Positions 43,981-55,059 of a stretch of DNA of 64,000 nt are shown piece after piece; position 1 is the first letter of the stretch, and every line of letters begins with the position of its first letter. Source of the stretch: Pohlia nutans (Eukaryota > Streptophyta > Bryopsida > Bryales > Mniaceae); contig CM040106.1 in assembly GCA_022496805.1 (NCBI GenBank), positions 2,418,001 through 2,482,000 on the forward strand. The letters are read 5' to 3'. Under the pieces are notes generated by a model, which saw only the letters and a program-made list of their open reading frames with translations, was not told where the DNA came from and searched no databases. The position numbers and the translations under genes are program-made.

Positions 43981-45540
43981 TGGACAAGTTTGTTGTGTGA
44001 TATCTGTAAGATTCACATGCATATTTTTCCCATCATGCAGGCGTTGAATCCGACCTCGAAAGTCCAATACTGATTCGTGCATAGCATGTATAGTAAATGA
44101 ATCTTTTGAACTCTACAGTGGAGGGTATGTAAATTAGTTTACTTGCGAACAAAGCAAGAGAATTTTAATAATCCATTGTCTCCCCTAAGTAAACGCTTAA
44201 TACTGCACTGACCATGGCATATACTAGGTTAGAATTGATGAATTCTTTTGGAGGATCCCTCAATAAGATGCCATGCCCAATGCTTCTGATGATATTTTAA
44301 ATTCTCTTGTTTGTGGTCCTTTCAGGGTACACAAGTATCTAACAACCAGTACGTCTTTAACGATCATCGGTTTCTCCGATCAGTGGAGTATTTCCCAGTC
44401 TCAAAGAGGGCTAATAAATGCCCATATTTAAATCCAAGGTAGAGTCCTCAATTGACCAATGCATGTTTCACCTCGTAGCTGCCGGGATTGGGGTTTATAG
44501 AGTAGTAGCCCAAAAGGCCTTATTGGTTAAATTGAGACAAAATGCTCATTTTGAGACTTTCAAATACAGAAACAAAATTCTAGTGGATAAATGGTTGTTA
44601 CACCCAACAATATGTAGAGTTTGGACATTAGACACCGTTCAAAAGCTGTGTAGAATTTGATTCAATGGACTTCAAACATAGCACTCCTGTAGCATGTATA
44701 TATGACAAGATGTCAGAAAGTGAATCACAAATAGCACACGAAGTACAAGATTACTTGGTCCAAAAAGAGGAAGTCTTTAATTTAACAGTGTGTTTGAATA
44801 CTATATGAAAGTAAAAGAAATAGTGGAATTTAGGTTGCATTCTCTTCAACAAGAAGCAGTGAGATCCCAAAATAATATATATACAACTATTTACCATATC
44901 TATTTATAGTAAAAATACCCTTATGCTAAAGACGTCACGAACATGACTTGCATTGCAATGATAGCGTTGACACTACTTGTTGGATTCTGCGGAAACGACT
45001 CTCGCGCTTTGAGCATGGCCAGTCCTCTCAAGATATCCTCACGTCAATAACGATAGTGGGGCCCACCTCCAACCGCCCATGCATCAGATACACTTAGACT
45101 CTAAGCTACGCTGGCTTTTCATTTTGACCTTCGAGTGGTTTCCGGGGCCTCAGAGGCGGAATGCGATCTAGACCGACGAAAAGGGGGCCTTGATATCGTC
45201 ACGGTAAGGTTCTTTGTGTACGGAAGTGGGGTGGTAGTGGATTTGGGCTGTTGAGAACGGGAGGGTTCTATGGGGATACAATGCCTAAGAAGACCTTCCG
45301 CGGAAGGGGATCGCCTGGCTCCTGCAGATTGTGCGGGACGAGGTTGCCCATCCCTGAGCGGAAGCACCGTAACGCTAGTAGTGGCCTTCGACTTCAGGCT
45401 CCTTGTGTGATTCTCCAAGGCCATTGTGGCCTTCAATCCATTGATGACAACAATAGGAAGTGCAGTCGGAGTCGGAATTCCATCCTCAAGGCAAGGGTGC
45501 CTTGACGCTTCGTACAAGGGGAAGTTCAGTTTGCGACTCG
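43981..45540. other. No gene supported; scattered short frames
   Basis: Contains a third GGAGGATCCC motif (44,250-44,277). A chance 80-codon frame lies at 44,418-44,660. 45,119-45,540 is moderately GC-rich with a minus-strand frame that runs into the minisatellite. I see no family. Confidence 0.4.
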
Positions 45541-45544
45541 TCGT

Positions 45545-45992
45545 CGCGTCCTTCTGCGACTCAATATAACAATATAATGATATGACAATATGCCAATATG
45601 CCAATATGACAATAATCAATGTGACAAAATGACAATATGAGACAAAATGGAAATATGACAATATGACAATGCGACTCTATGACAATAGGACACTAAGACT
45701 AGAACCATAGGACAATAGGATAATATGACAATACGACAATATGACGATATGACGATATGGTGGTATGACAATATGCGAATAGAACAATTTGACAATTGGG
45801 CAATACGACAATATGGCGGTATGACGGTATGACAATAGGACACTAGGACTAGCACCGTAGAACAATGGAATAATAGGACGATAGGACAATACGACGATAT
45901 GACGATACGGCGGTCTGAGAATATGCCAATAGAAATATTTGACAATTGGGCAATACGACAATATGGCGGTATGACGGTATGACAATACAGTA
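45545..45992. repeat. Minisatellite of GACAATAT units with a 150-bp higher-order period
   Basis: Built of 8-10-bp words GACAATATG, GACGATATG, GACAATAGG. A larger block starting GACAATAGGACACTA recurs at 45,681, 45,831 and in part at 45,981, exactly 150 bp apart. The two ~108-residue minus-strand frames here are products of the repeat. Confidence 0.9.
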
Positions 45993-46261
45993 AAGCTTCG
46001 CATGTTGATTGGTAGAATAGGAAAGAGGATGAGAGAAAAAGGGAGAAAAAAAAGGACAGCTAGAAGACCATCTGGAATTGCTCTAATTAGTACAACGAAC
46101 TACACTAAATAGATGCCCACCCTTGACACAGATATACAAATGAGCGGTACAGTAATGGGTGATTCTCTGAACGAGGGAAGGAAGGCCTACACATCCCTGT
46201 TGTTTGGTTTTCAAAGAATGAAGAAAATATAAACATGGCGTTTGGATCACTCCTCCAATTT

Positions 46262-46560
46262 GATCAACGGGCGGGCCGTCCGGCCGATGAACGTCTTCAT
46301 CTAACCGATGGGCGGGCCGTCCCGCCCATGGACATGTCCGTCCAACCCACGGACAGACCGTCCCGCCCATGGACTGCTCGATTGAGTCGTTGGGTGGGCC
46401 GTCCACTTTGACGACTAGGCCGTGCAGCCAATTGTCATCTCCGTCCAGTGGAGGGGGGCCGTCCAGTAGACGGGTGGGTCGTCCATGCAATAATCGTCTT
46501 TGTTTGTTTGACGAGGGGCCGTCTAGCCGACGAGCATGGCGTCCAACCTATGGTTGCCTC
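46262..46560. repeat. GGGCCGTCC-rich array, copy 1
   Basis: About ten uses of GGCCGTCC or close forms (CCGTCCCGCCCATGGAC, GGGCCGTCCAGTAGACGGGT) in 300 bp. A TATA-like TTCTATATATG follows at 46,570. The array lies just upstream of the kinase-like pseudogene. Confidence 0.8.
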
Positions 46561-46799
46561 GAGCTTTAAGTTCTATATATGTGCGTCAATTGGTTATTTT
46601 GCAGCACATTTGAGTCTCTCTTGCGCTGAGGGTGCTCTTTTGTCTTGGATTGGTTACAGTCCATCCTCAAGAGCGTGGGTGTTTGCAGAGAGACTCGGAA
46701 TTGTTTAGAGGAGAAGTGTTTTTTCGAAATTTCACCTTTGAAACCCTAATACCAGTGCATCGCCCGTTGCTCCTATAGCCGGGTATGGACATTTGAAAC

Positions 46800-48398
46800 G
46801 CATAGTGGATGACAAGTACACAGGGAATGCGGAATCCCTTCTTGAAATATACCCTGACACAGGTGTGGCCGATCTGTCAGGTGCTGGAGAATCTTGAAAA
46901 CCCAAGAAGAAGGGGAAGCGAAGGAATAGGCACAAAGCTGCTCACTCCCCTGCGTGGCCCACAAAGGTTGCTACAAAAACGCTACATAAAGTGGCGTTGC
47001 ATTTTTTTGAGTAATATTTTACCACACAACTGAATGTTGCTTACATAAATAATGATGTGGTTGGAATTGACAAGTTAAGAAAGCATTTCTATCAATTGTT
47101 TTGGACCGCTATGTGAGATGACAAGTGGCAAGAAGAACGCAAGGGGAATTTTGAGAAATGGATAGATGAACAAGTGCAAACTTGCATCTTCAACCTCGGC
47201 CACGTCGGGGAAAAGTTGATGGGGCTAAGGCGGGATAATGAGCCCAAGCCGCAACCACTCCGCGAGCTGCACAAAAAAGTGTTTTGGTGGCAGGACGCTG
47301 TAAAGGGTTTTGCTTCCCAAGGCCTACACGGGGCTCCATGTTTCCAAAAAAGCTAAGAGTTTGCCATCGGACAGGTGGCAGGTGGTGGCGTTGTGTTCTT
47401 GGAGAAAGGGGTGGTGGTGGTTCCAATGTCAGGTTCATCGTTACGAGGGGGGGATGGGAGGGTGTACAGAGTGAAGCTCCAGAACTCCCGGCACATTCTG
47501 GAGACCATGGAATTAGCTAGGAAATTGGTGGTGGACATTGGAAATTTGAAGAGAGCAAGGCAAAGTTTTCGATTGAGGCAGTGGTTAGTCCATGCACTCA
47601 TCTTGGGGTCATTAAGTTTTTTGCCATCAATGTCACCATGATGGAATGCTATTCTCAATGCTAAAATGGGGGGACGCTCAAAGACATGTTTGAAGTAGAA
47701 AAAAAGTATCCCAATCCGGATGAGGTAGGGGACCTTGGATATGATGCAAATCCGTACACAATGCAGGAAAGAAAACGTCTTATGTCGTATAGATGGAATC
47801 GTACGAAATTGATTTGGGCATTGTTGTGCATAGTGGACGCAGTACAACAAGATCGAGTTCTGTACAATGACATCACCCCACCGAATATAATGCTTCATTT
47901 CCCAGATGAAAGTAGGTTGATCGTGTGGATCGAGATATGCAACTGGGGAATGGGCAGCCGCATCAATGAAGAGTCACCATTCTTCTACGCCCACCAAAGC
48001 ATTAGCAAGTTACATGCATCCAAGGAAATCCGGTGGTATGTGGCTCTGGAGTTGCACTACCTTGTTGGAGAGCATGAAAGGTTCTATCTCCAAGCCGTGT
48101 ACGATAGCGAGGTTGTAATATACACACGGACGGCTTTTTGGTTGGGAAAATAGCTAAAAGAATATGGAAAAACAACCGACGTAATGTTCGAATGACTTTA
48201 GACAATTGGGCAGAAATTTATTTTGACATGATATTGAAAGAGTTATTTGATGAAAATTCTAGCAAACGACGTTCAATAACGCATGCGATGAGGAACCTTG
48301 AAGGGAACCCAACTTACTGGACTCCACCGCTGTGCTGCTACCGCGAGACTCGCAAGGAACAAGATATCATGGCAAAGCAGAAGGAGAACGAAGAGTAG
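46800..48398 (+). pseudogene. Protein-kinase-like gene, decayed (pseudokinase)
   Basis: One frame from 46,811 with stops at about 46,897, 47,012, 47,116 and 47,354 reads KPKKKGKRRNRHKAAHSPAW, WIDEQVQTCIFNLGHVGEKL, HGAPCFQKS, then VVVVPMSGSSLRGGDGRVYR (Gly-rich start of a kinase N lobe). A frame change gives 47,686-48,153: WALLCIVDAVQQDRVLYNDI followed by TPPNIMLHF, where D and N five residues apart match the H-R-D-x4-N catalytic loop, then IEICNWGMGSR in place of D-F-G (Asp is Asn) and VALEL in place of A-P-E. A third frame to 48,396 adds KIAKRIWK and LDNWAEIYFDMILKELFDEN. Kinases phosphorylate proteins; this copy lacks the metal-binding Asp and is broken. It sits between two GGCCGTCC arrays, in tandem with a hAT transposase gene. 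Confidence 0.55.
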
Positions 48399-48629
48399 GC
48401 AAAGGTTAATTAGTATTCACTTGGAAGACTGTGAATTAGGGATGAGGTTAGTGTTTAGTATAGCATCGGTGTGTTCCACCATGTGGGGTACGCTTTTGAC
48501 CTTTTTCTGTATGAACTTTACATTGATATATAAATAAATGCTCGTGTTCACAACTTCTCATTGCATGCATATTACGTTTCGATAATGGTTTGGATCTGTC
48601 GTGGAGCCTCTCTATTACAGCAGGACCAT

Positions 48630-48945
48630 CCAACCAGGTGGACGGACTGTCCTAGAGCAAGAGCGTCCAATCAGGTCCGTCGACAGTTTGACCGGCCAAC
48701 CTGGCCCGTCCAACCTAGTCCGTCAACCCGAGACCGTCTAGGAGGGACCGTCCAACTTGTCCAGTTGACTGTCCAACCAAGCCCGTCCCACCTGGGCGTC
48801 AAATCCGGCCTGTCCTATCTTGTCGTCCAACTAGGCCCATCCCACGTATCCGTCCCACCCGGCCCACCCTATCTCGCCATCCAACCAGGCCCGTTCCACG
48901 TGTCCGTCCAACCCGGCCCGTCCCACTTGGTCTGTTGACTAAACA
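48630..48945. repeat. GGCCCGTCC-rich array, copy 2
   Basis: Repeated CCGTCCAACC, GGCCCGTCC and CCCGTCCCACC in 300 bp. A TATA-like CACTATATAGGAGGC follows at 49,045, then the hAT gene. This is the same arrangement as copy 1 before the kinase-like gene. Confidence 0.8.
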
Positions 48946-49300
48946 CGAAGACGGTCCACGACGTCATGGCCACGGTGTCGATGAAATCCATTGGGTGCAC
49001 GTACAGATCAGCTGTACGTCCTCCCCACATGCCACAGGCCACACTCACACTATATAGGAGGCTCTCGAGGCTTTTGCCAACACCTTTCCTTGGTAAGCTC
49101 TGGTCTTCCGACTTGGTTGGTGCACAGCCATTGCACTAGAACGGAGCCCAGGAAGAATGGGTTGGAGGAGCACAGGTTGTTACACTAGCAAGTGTTTCGC
49201 CCTGAACCGCACTACATTCAGAATATTAATTGTGTGTATTTTTGTGGACAGTGTAGGGCATAGTCAATAAAGGCAATGGGAGGGGGGGAGGGCCATATGG

Positions 49301-51199
49301 GAGCCGTGGTATATTATAAAACCCGATGGAAAAATAGAGTGCAAACTGTGTTCAACCACAATCAACTACTAGAAGGACCGCCAACTGTGGCATTTGGGTT
49401 GGAGACGGGATGATAGCATATCAAGGGTCAGACGTTGTACTAAAGTGAGTCCAGCTGTGAAAGCTTTGTTTTATAATTGTGGGGGTATTGTGCCCCAAGC
49501 TCTTGAGGTTGAGAACGACAACAAGATGGAGGACACGTCACCGGCAACAAATCCCATGAATGGGACCTGCGGAGAGAGGAACATGGAGGCATCGGTATTA
49601 GCGTTAGTAGGCGGGGAGGGGGGGGGGGGAAACACCGTTGTCGCGGGTTCACATGTTCGTTCATCGGATCCTCTAGGGTCAAATGTGACACCCATTCAAC
49701 CCGTGAGGCAAATATCATTACCGGAAGGTATGAATTTATCGAATCAATAACTGTTGGACAAGAAATGGGCTAATTTCTATTATGAGGCCAACATACCATT
49801 CAACGTGGCAAAGCACCCCACCTTTGTGGACGCAGTTGAGTCAACGTCCAAATCCAAAGTCATGTACAAGCCTCCTGCGTACCATGCAATTCAGACAAAG
49901 CTTATGAAAGCTGCAAAAGACAGAGGGCTCAATCCACAAGTATGACGTGACAATTTGCTCAGATAGATGGGAAAATGTGACAAACCGACCGTTGATCAAT
50001 GTCATGTTGGCATGTACAAGCGGGGAGGTTTTTCTGAGTTTGGTTGACATTACGGGAGAACATAAAGACGCAAATTATGTGGCAAACTGCATGATTGATT
50101 ACATTGAAGCGGTTGGCGCGGAGAACGTGGTGCAAGTTCGCACTTACAACGTTGCAAACATGATTGCAGCAGACGACATCTTGGTACGTCAATTTCCACA
50201 CATTTAGTTTCAAGGGTGTGCTGCACACGCTTTAGATCTCTTATTGGAAGACTGGGAAAGCAACGATGGGTGAAGAGCATGATGAAACGTGCGAGGGCCA
50301 TAGTGTCTTTCATTCGCACGCATCACATGCCGCTTGCCATATTCCGTCGACATTCTCCGAATTTGATACTAAAAAATCGAGTTGAGACACAGTTTACAAC
50401 AACATTTCTAATGGTCGATTGGTTGGTGAAAGTGTGACAAGCCGTGGAGATGACGATTGTGGATCCGGATTGGAACTACTACATGGACAGGCTAATGTCA
50501 AAGGCAATAAGGACGAAAGCAAACACGGCTAGACGATACGTGCGATCTGATGGGTTCTGAGGGATCTGTGTAAATTTCGTGCACATCGTGGAGCTCGTGT
50601 TAGTAGCTTTGCGCGAGTTTGACGGCAAGCACCCATGCATGGACAAAGCAAAGTGAGTGATGAAGAATGTGGAGAAGCACGTCTTTTCGTTGCGGGACTC
50701 GCCATTTTCATTGAACGAGGAACTTGCCGAGAGCGCGGAAGACCAATTTCAGTCTCGCTGGCACATGTTGAGGACAGATTTGCACTACGCAGGCACTCTC
50801 CTGAATTCCTATCTAGTGGACGAGGTCACCCTGATGGATGACCGGGGGGCTACAGAGGCTGTAGTCAGAGTGTTGCGCAAATTAACGACGAACGACATTG
50901 CATTCGCATCAGGGTTATCAGAATATCAGTCATTCAGGGACCATCGAGGAATATTTGCTGGACTTCCAGTCGCGGTTGCGTTGAATTTGGAACCACATGA
51001 ATGGTGGGACCTATTTGGCGCTAGAGCTCACATGCTTCCACTGATTGCAAAACAAATTCTCGCACAAGTGTATTCTGCTTCATCATGCGAACGAAACTGG
51101 AGCATGTATTCATTTGTACACAACAAGGTCCGCAACCGACTATCATCCGAACGAGCAGAGGAGTTAGTTTACATTTACACGAACGCAAGGACCCTTTAA
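49301..51199 (+). pseudogene. hAT-family transposase with BED zinc finger, decayed
   Basis: A BED finger opens the protein: EPWYIIKPDGKIECKLC at 49,301-49,351, an in-frame TAG at 49,370, then KDRQLWHLGW. Next VAKHPTFVDAVES and PPAYHAIQTKLMKAAKD; after a frame change (about 49,945) ICSDRWENVTNRPLINVMLA with the first catalytic Asp. The second catalytic region reads VRTYNVANM, with Tyr where the Asp should be. GCAAHALDLLLEDW gives the C-x2-H helix. The C-terminal dimerisation region is clear: MLPLIAKQILAQVYSASSCE followed by RNWSMYSFVHNKVRNRLSSE. Stops at 49,748, 50,205, about 50,436 and 50,560 break it. The transposase cuts and pastes hAT DNA. The terminal repeats of its element were not found. 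Confidence 0.85.
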
Positions 51200-51296
51200 G
51201 ATAGGGGCAGCGCAAACCATGCAGCATGGTATGCGAACAACATGTCCGAAGACTCTATGATAGAGAAATCTGCTGGTCTGGACCAAGGGTCTATTC

Positions 51297-52367
51297 TTTG
51301 ATTCCGATAATGACGACTCGGACGACGACGACAATGTACCATTTAGCGGGATTGGTGGAAGGGGAGCAAGACGCCACCTAATTGACCTTGCCGTGTTTGA
51401 TTTTAATGACATTGACAATAACCACGGCGACGACGTCGTAGACAACGGTGGAGAGCCCGAGCTAACCAACTCAATGGACAATGATGGGAACGAGGATGTT
51501 CCTGCAGTACCGCAAATACCACGAAACGACAATGGCAATGCGGTGGTTGAAGAGCCAGCAACTATGGCAAGCCTTAACGAGCAACAAGATGAACAAAGAG
51601 AGGATGCTAATGTGGTGGTTGGCACCCAAGAATCGTCTCCAAATGCTCCACATAGAGAAGGTAATTTAGACGATCAAAAAGAAATGGCACCGGTACAGTT
51701 GCAAGCTGCCTTTGTTAGACTTCGTCGCTACTCTTCGAACCGTGTTTATGTTCTTACTCCATCCACACAAGATTCATCAATACCATTCTTGTCCACAGTA
51801 CTCCCTGCACGCCTCCGTGAAATTGATCCATCAATAGATACGCGGTTGACCGGTTTAGGCCCAACGTTGAATATGACATTACGTACGAGAGAAATCCCAC
51901 CATTAGAAAGAAATGGACCTCGACGGTCCAATCCCCTGAAGCGTCCACAAGAACAACTCCCTCACATTCCTCACAACAACCGTGCAACTCGAACTACCTC
52001 GACCACCCGCAAAATTAAGCATATGCGGCAAACTATTCAACCGTTTTGTCGCAAAGTCAATTTAGGAGGGCCAAATACAGATGGTGTTCTGGATGCAAGC
52101 GAGCGACGACCTCTTAAAACTGTTTCCTCTCTTGGACCATGCATCGAAAATCGACGGAGCAATGAATCAGCCGGGAGTGGTAGTACAAGATCTGACGGTG
52201 ATGAATCCACAGATGACACCGTAGATAAGAGCGGTGAGGTTTCAAAAGATAGTGATTTCATGGTGCACCGGCAAGGCCCACCGCCAAGCCCAAGCAACGA
52301 TACAGCGGACCCAGGAGCATTTAAGGCTGGCACCTCTGCCCGAGTACGTAGGAATGCAGTACACTGA
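51297..52367 (+). pseudogene. Acidic low-complexity tail after the hAT transposase
   Basis: An open frame of about 357 residues (324 from the first ATG at 51,393) beginning FDSDNDDSDDDDNVPFSGIG. It is Asp/Asn/Glu-rich to about 51,700, then Arg/Ser/Pro-rich (RLRRYSSNRVYVLTPSTQDS) and ends GTSARVRRNAVH with TGA. It follows the dimerisation domain with a single frame change, so I read it as a C-terminal extension of the transposase rather than a new gene. No domain seen. The open frame is intact although the rest of the gene is broken. Confidence 0.5.
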
Positions 52368-52714
52368 GGGTTATAACTTAAACCTTTAGGACATACAGTA
52401 TGGTACTTTCTTGTGCAATGCTCAAGCATTGGGCATATAGTATACATTATTATACTCTGATATATAATCACCATGTTTTCCTTCACTGCTATTTCTAATA
52501 AACTATCAAAATGGGAATTCATTTTCCTACGCATATGTGTACACTGTACAGTGCAGATGATGCACAAACCATGTCCAAAATCGTGACCATCCCAGAAATC
52601 ATAGGCAGTTTGGCCTTGTGGACGGTTTGTTTTTATTGTGCCCTTTTGAAGTGCAATTTTGTTTCATTTGTCTCAAAAATTAAAACTAGAACATTTTGTC
52701 AGGTAATCAAGTCG

Positions 52715-53150
52715 ATGGGTTGGCCGTCTAGTTGGCACGCGGGCCAATCCAGCTGTTCAGTCAACGCGCGGGCCACCCAGTCAACGGGCCTTGGGGGGTT
52801 TACTGTTAATATATTTTGCGTATCATGTATGAAAAAAGAGTATTTAAAAGTACCCTTAAATATAAAAGTAATGCTTACTATAATTAGTAATATTTCAAGA
52901 ATATTCTCATAATTATTCTTGTAATCAATTTTTAGCATCCTAAATTAATGTAATTCATTTATAAAAATTTCCTTCCAAGATTTATTTGGACCCTATATTT
53001 TTTTGCACGCCATTTGTAATTTTTTGGAAGTAAACCCCCCGAGCAACGGGCGAGCACAATAGGCCATCTAATCGCCGGGCGGGCCGTCCAGTCGTTAGGC
53101 GGGCTGTCCAGTCCGTCCAGTCGACGGCCTTATGGACGGCCTGGGACAAA
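52715..53150. repeat. GGGCCGTCCAGTCG-rich array, copy 3
   Basis: Two short blocks (52,715-52,800 and 53,035-53,150) with GGGCGGGCCGTCCAGTCG and GTCAACGGGC. They lie downstream of the hAT gene and may mark the other subterminal end of its element. Confidence 0.7.
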
Positions 53151-54336
53151 ATTCATCCAGATAATTTACGTAATCAAGAGAAAACGGTTCCGTTTCAACA
53201 AGTATCTAGTAGAATTTTGTTCATATAAGTTGTTGGTTAGGAACTCTTGATTCGGAATAATTTGAACACAATTCTCTTGATTTTTTGGGAGGTCTTACAA
53301 CATTGAATGTAGTAAAGATTGACGGTGTAATTTTTTTTCCCTCTGGATTTTACATTTACTTATAGTTAAATTTAGGGATATTTTTGGGTCACGAATTATG
53401 GTCGATTTCCTCTAGCATGTTCGTCATGTTTATTTCGTGCTCCTGATTCCTCTCACACACACTTCCTTGATCCACACACACACATCGCAGCACAACACAC
53501 AAGCCCTGTTTCATGCAAATCTCTTGTTTTCCGTCCGTACCAGAACCTGCGGAGCTTAGCTTTCCTTGTGAAGAACAGAACAATTCAGGGAAGCCTTGAC
53601 TGTCACAAAATAGCCAGCCTGTATAAGATGCCAATCCTCTCTTCGATGCCCGCGTGTGAAAATCCAGAAAAGGTGTCTAACAGAAGGGAAGAAACGAAGA
53701 AACACGAAGATGGGCTCGCAAACATACTTACACCAGGGTGATCGCGAGATCTGGGACATGCAACACAAGTTAAAAGAAAAACCAAAAAACCTGAGAGAAC
53801 TGCGCAACAGATTCCAAACCAAGTTGGTTGTAGAAGCCGCCAACCACACGGCGTCGCGAAACTATGGATTTATGGCAGGAAGGGGAAGACACGGTCAGAA
53901 CCCTAACAGCAGCACATGCCTGAACACCTAACGAAGGGACGAAAACCGTGCGGGCATAGGGACGACGGAGGAAGATCAGAGGCAGAGACAGAAACGCGAG
54001 CAGCAGGGGCCAAAGCAAGAGACACCAAGCACGAGGAGAAGCAACAATCAATGGGGATCCAGAAGGAGAGGAAAGGAGCAAAGCAAGAGGATCCAGGCAA
54101 ACGAACCTGCAGAAGGCGGCAGCAGGAGCAGGGAAGGGAAGAGGAGAAACGAGGGTGAGATCGGGGCCCGTGAGCAGCGACAGCAACAATAAAAGAAAGC
54201 GAGCAAGCAAGGAAGCGGGCTTTGGCCTCTGGAACTCGTGAGTAGTGAGCCCCAACCTCGTCGTCGCACGCTCACACTGTCCACCAGGCACAGCAAGTGA
54301 GTCCAACACACATACAGACACAAAGACCCACACTAA
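53151..54336. other. Leader-like region, C/T-rich on the minus strand; no gene supported
   Basis: 53,400-54,320 is GC-rich and on the minus strand C/T-rich, like a plant 5' leader or a retroelement leader. A 197-residue minus-strand frame is leucine-rich and lacks conserved motifs. I could not find a protein for which it would be the leader. Confidence 0.35.
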
Positions 54337-55055
54337 CCCTTTAATGCCGAAGAGAACAAACAATGGCTTATGAATGAACTTGACTATTCAATTCCAATGC
54401 TTGCGTGGATGATTTCCATCCAATTCTTTATGTGAAGGGTTTTTGCTTGATGATGCCAGCTCTTCAAGTTAAATTCAAATCATTCAAGCTATATTTAGAT
54501 TTTACATGGGGTCCCAACTACAAAAAGAGTCGTAAAAACGGTTCACCGTGTAGTATATTTTTGAATTTTTTGAATTGTTCTACTTAAACTAAATTTAGAC
54601 CATGAAAATGAGTTCCATTGCATTTGAACTTAACTAACAAAATGAAGCTTGCCAAGTCTAGTTTCAACTCCACTTTGAATTTTTGAAAAAAATTGAAAAT
54701 TGAATGTTTTACAAGTTTGGTAGGTATCACCAAGGTGTAACAAAATTTCTAAATTTAGATACACGGATGACTTTCATCAACTAAACTTTTCTTCATTGTA
54801 ATTTACACGTTAGGTAAAAAAATCGGAATTTTCTAGTACATTTTGTAATTGATATAGATTTTCTTTTCAATCACTTCATTAAACCATAGTAATTTCAAAT
54901 TTTCACCAAAATTTATGAAAAATTCATGATTTGTAGTACATATGTGACTTCTTCTACTAAAAATATAAATTTGAATTGTGGTATTATTTTGAGTAGCAAA
55001 ATTGAGTGTGACAGATAAAACATGATTCCATAGTCCTAGGCCCAACCTTAAGGGG
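54337..55055. mobile_element. 719-bp small inverted-repeat element with CTAA duplication
   Basis: Ends CCCTTTAATGCC and (other strand) CCCCTTAAGGTT form a weak TIR (about 8 of 10 matches), flanked by CTAA at 54,333-54,336 and 55,056-55,059. Size and AT-rich interior fit a MITE related to the TTAA group, with CTAA as a variant target. Confidence 0.4.
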
Positions 55056-55059
55056 CTAA

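Noticed and set aside
45616..46003. Two ~108-residue minus-strand ORFs with repeated SYCPIV
   Set aside because: Direct translation of the GACAATAT minisatellite.
53770..54363. 197-residue minus-strand Leu-rich ORF that could look like a membrane protein
   Set aside because: It is a C/T-rich leader-like stretch; the Leu and Ser come from CTC/TCT runs and no conserved motif appears.
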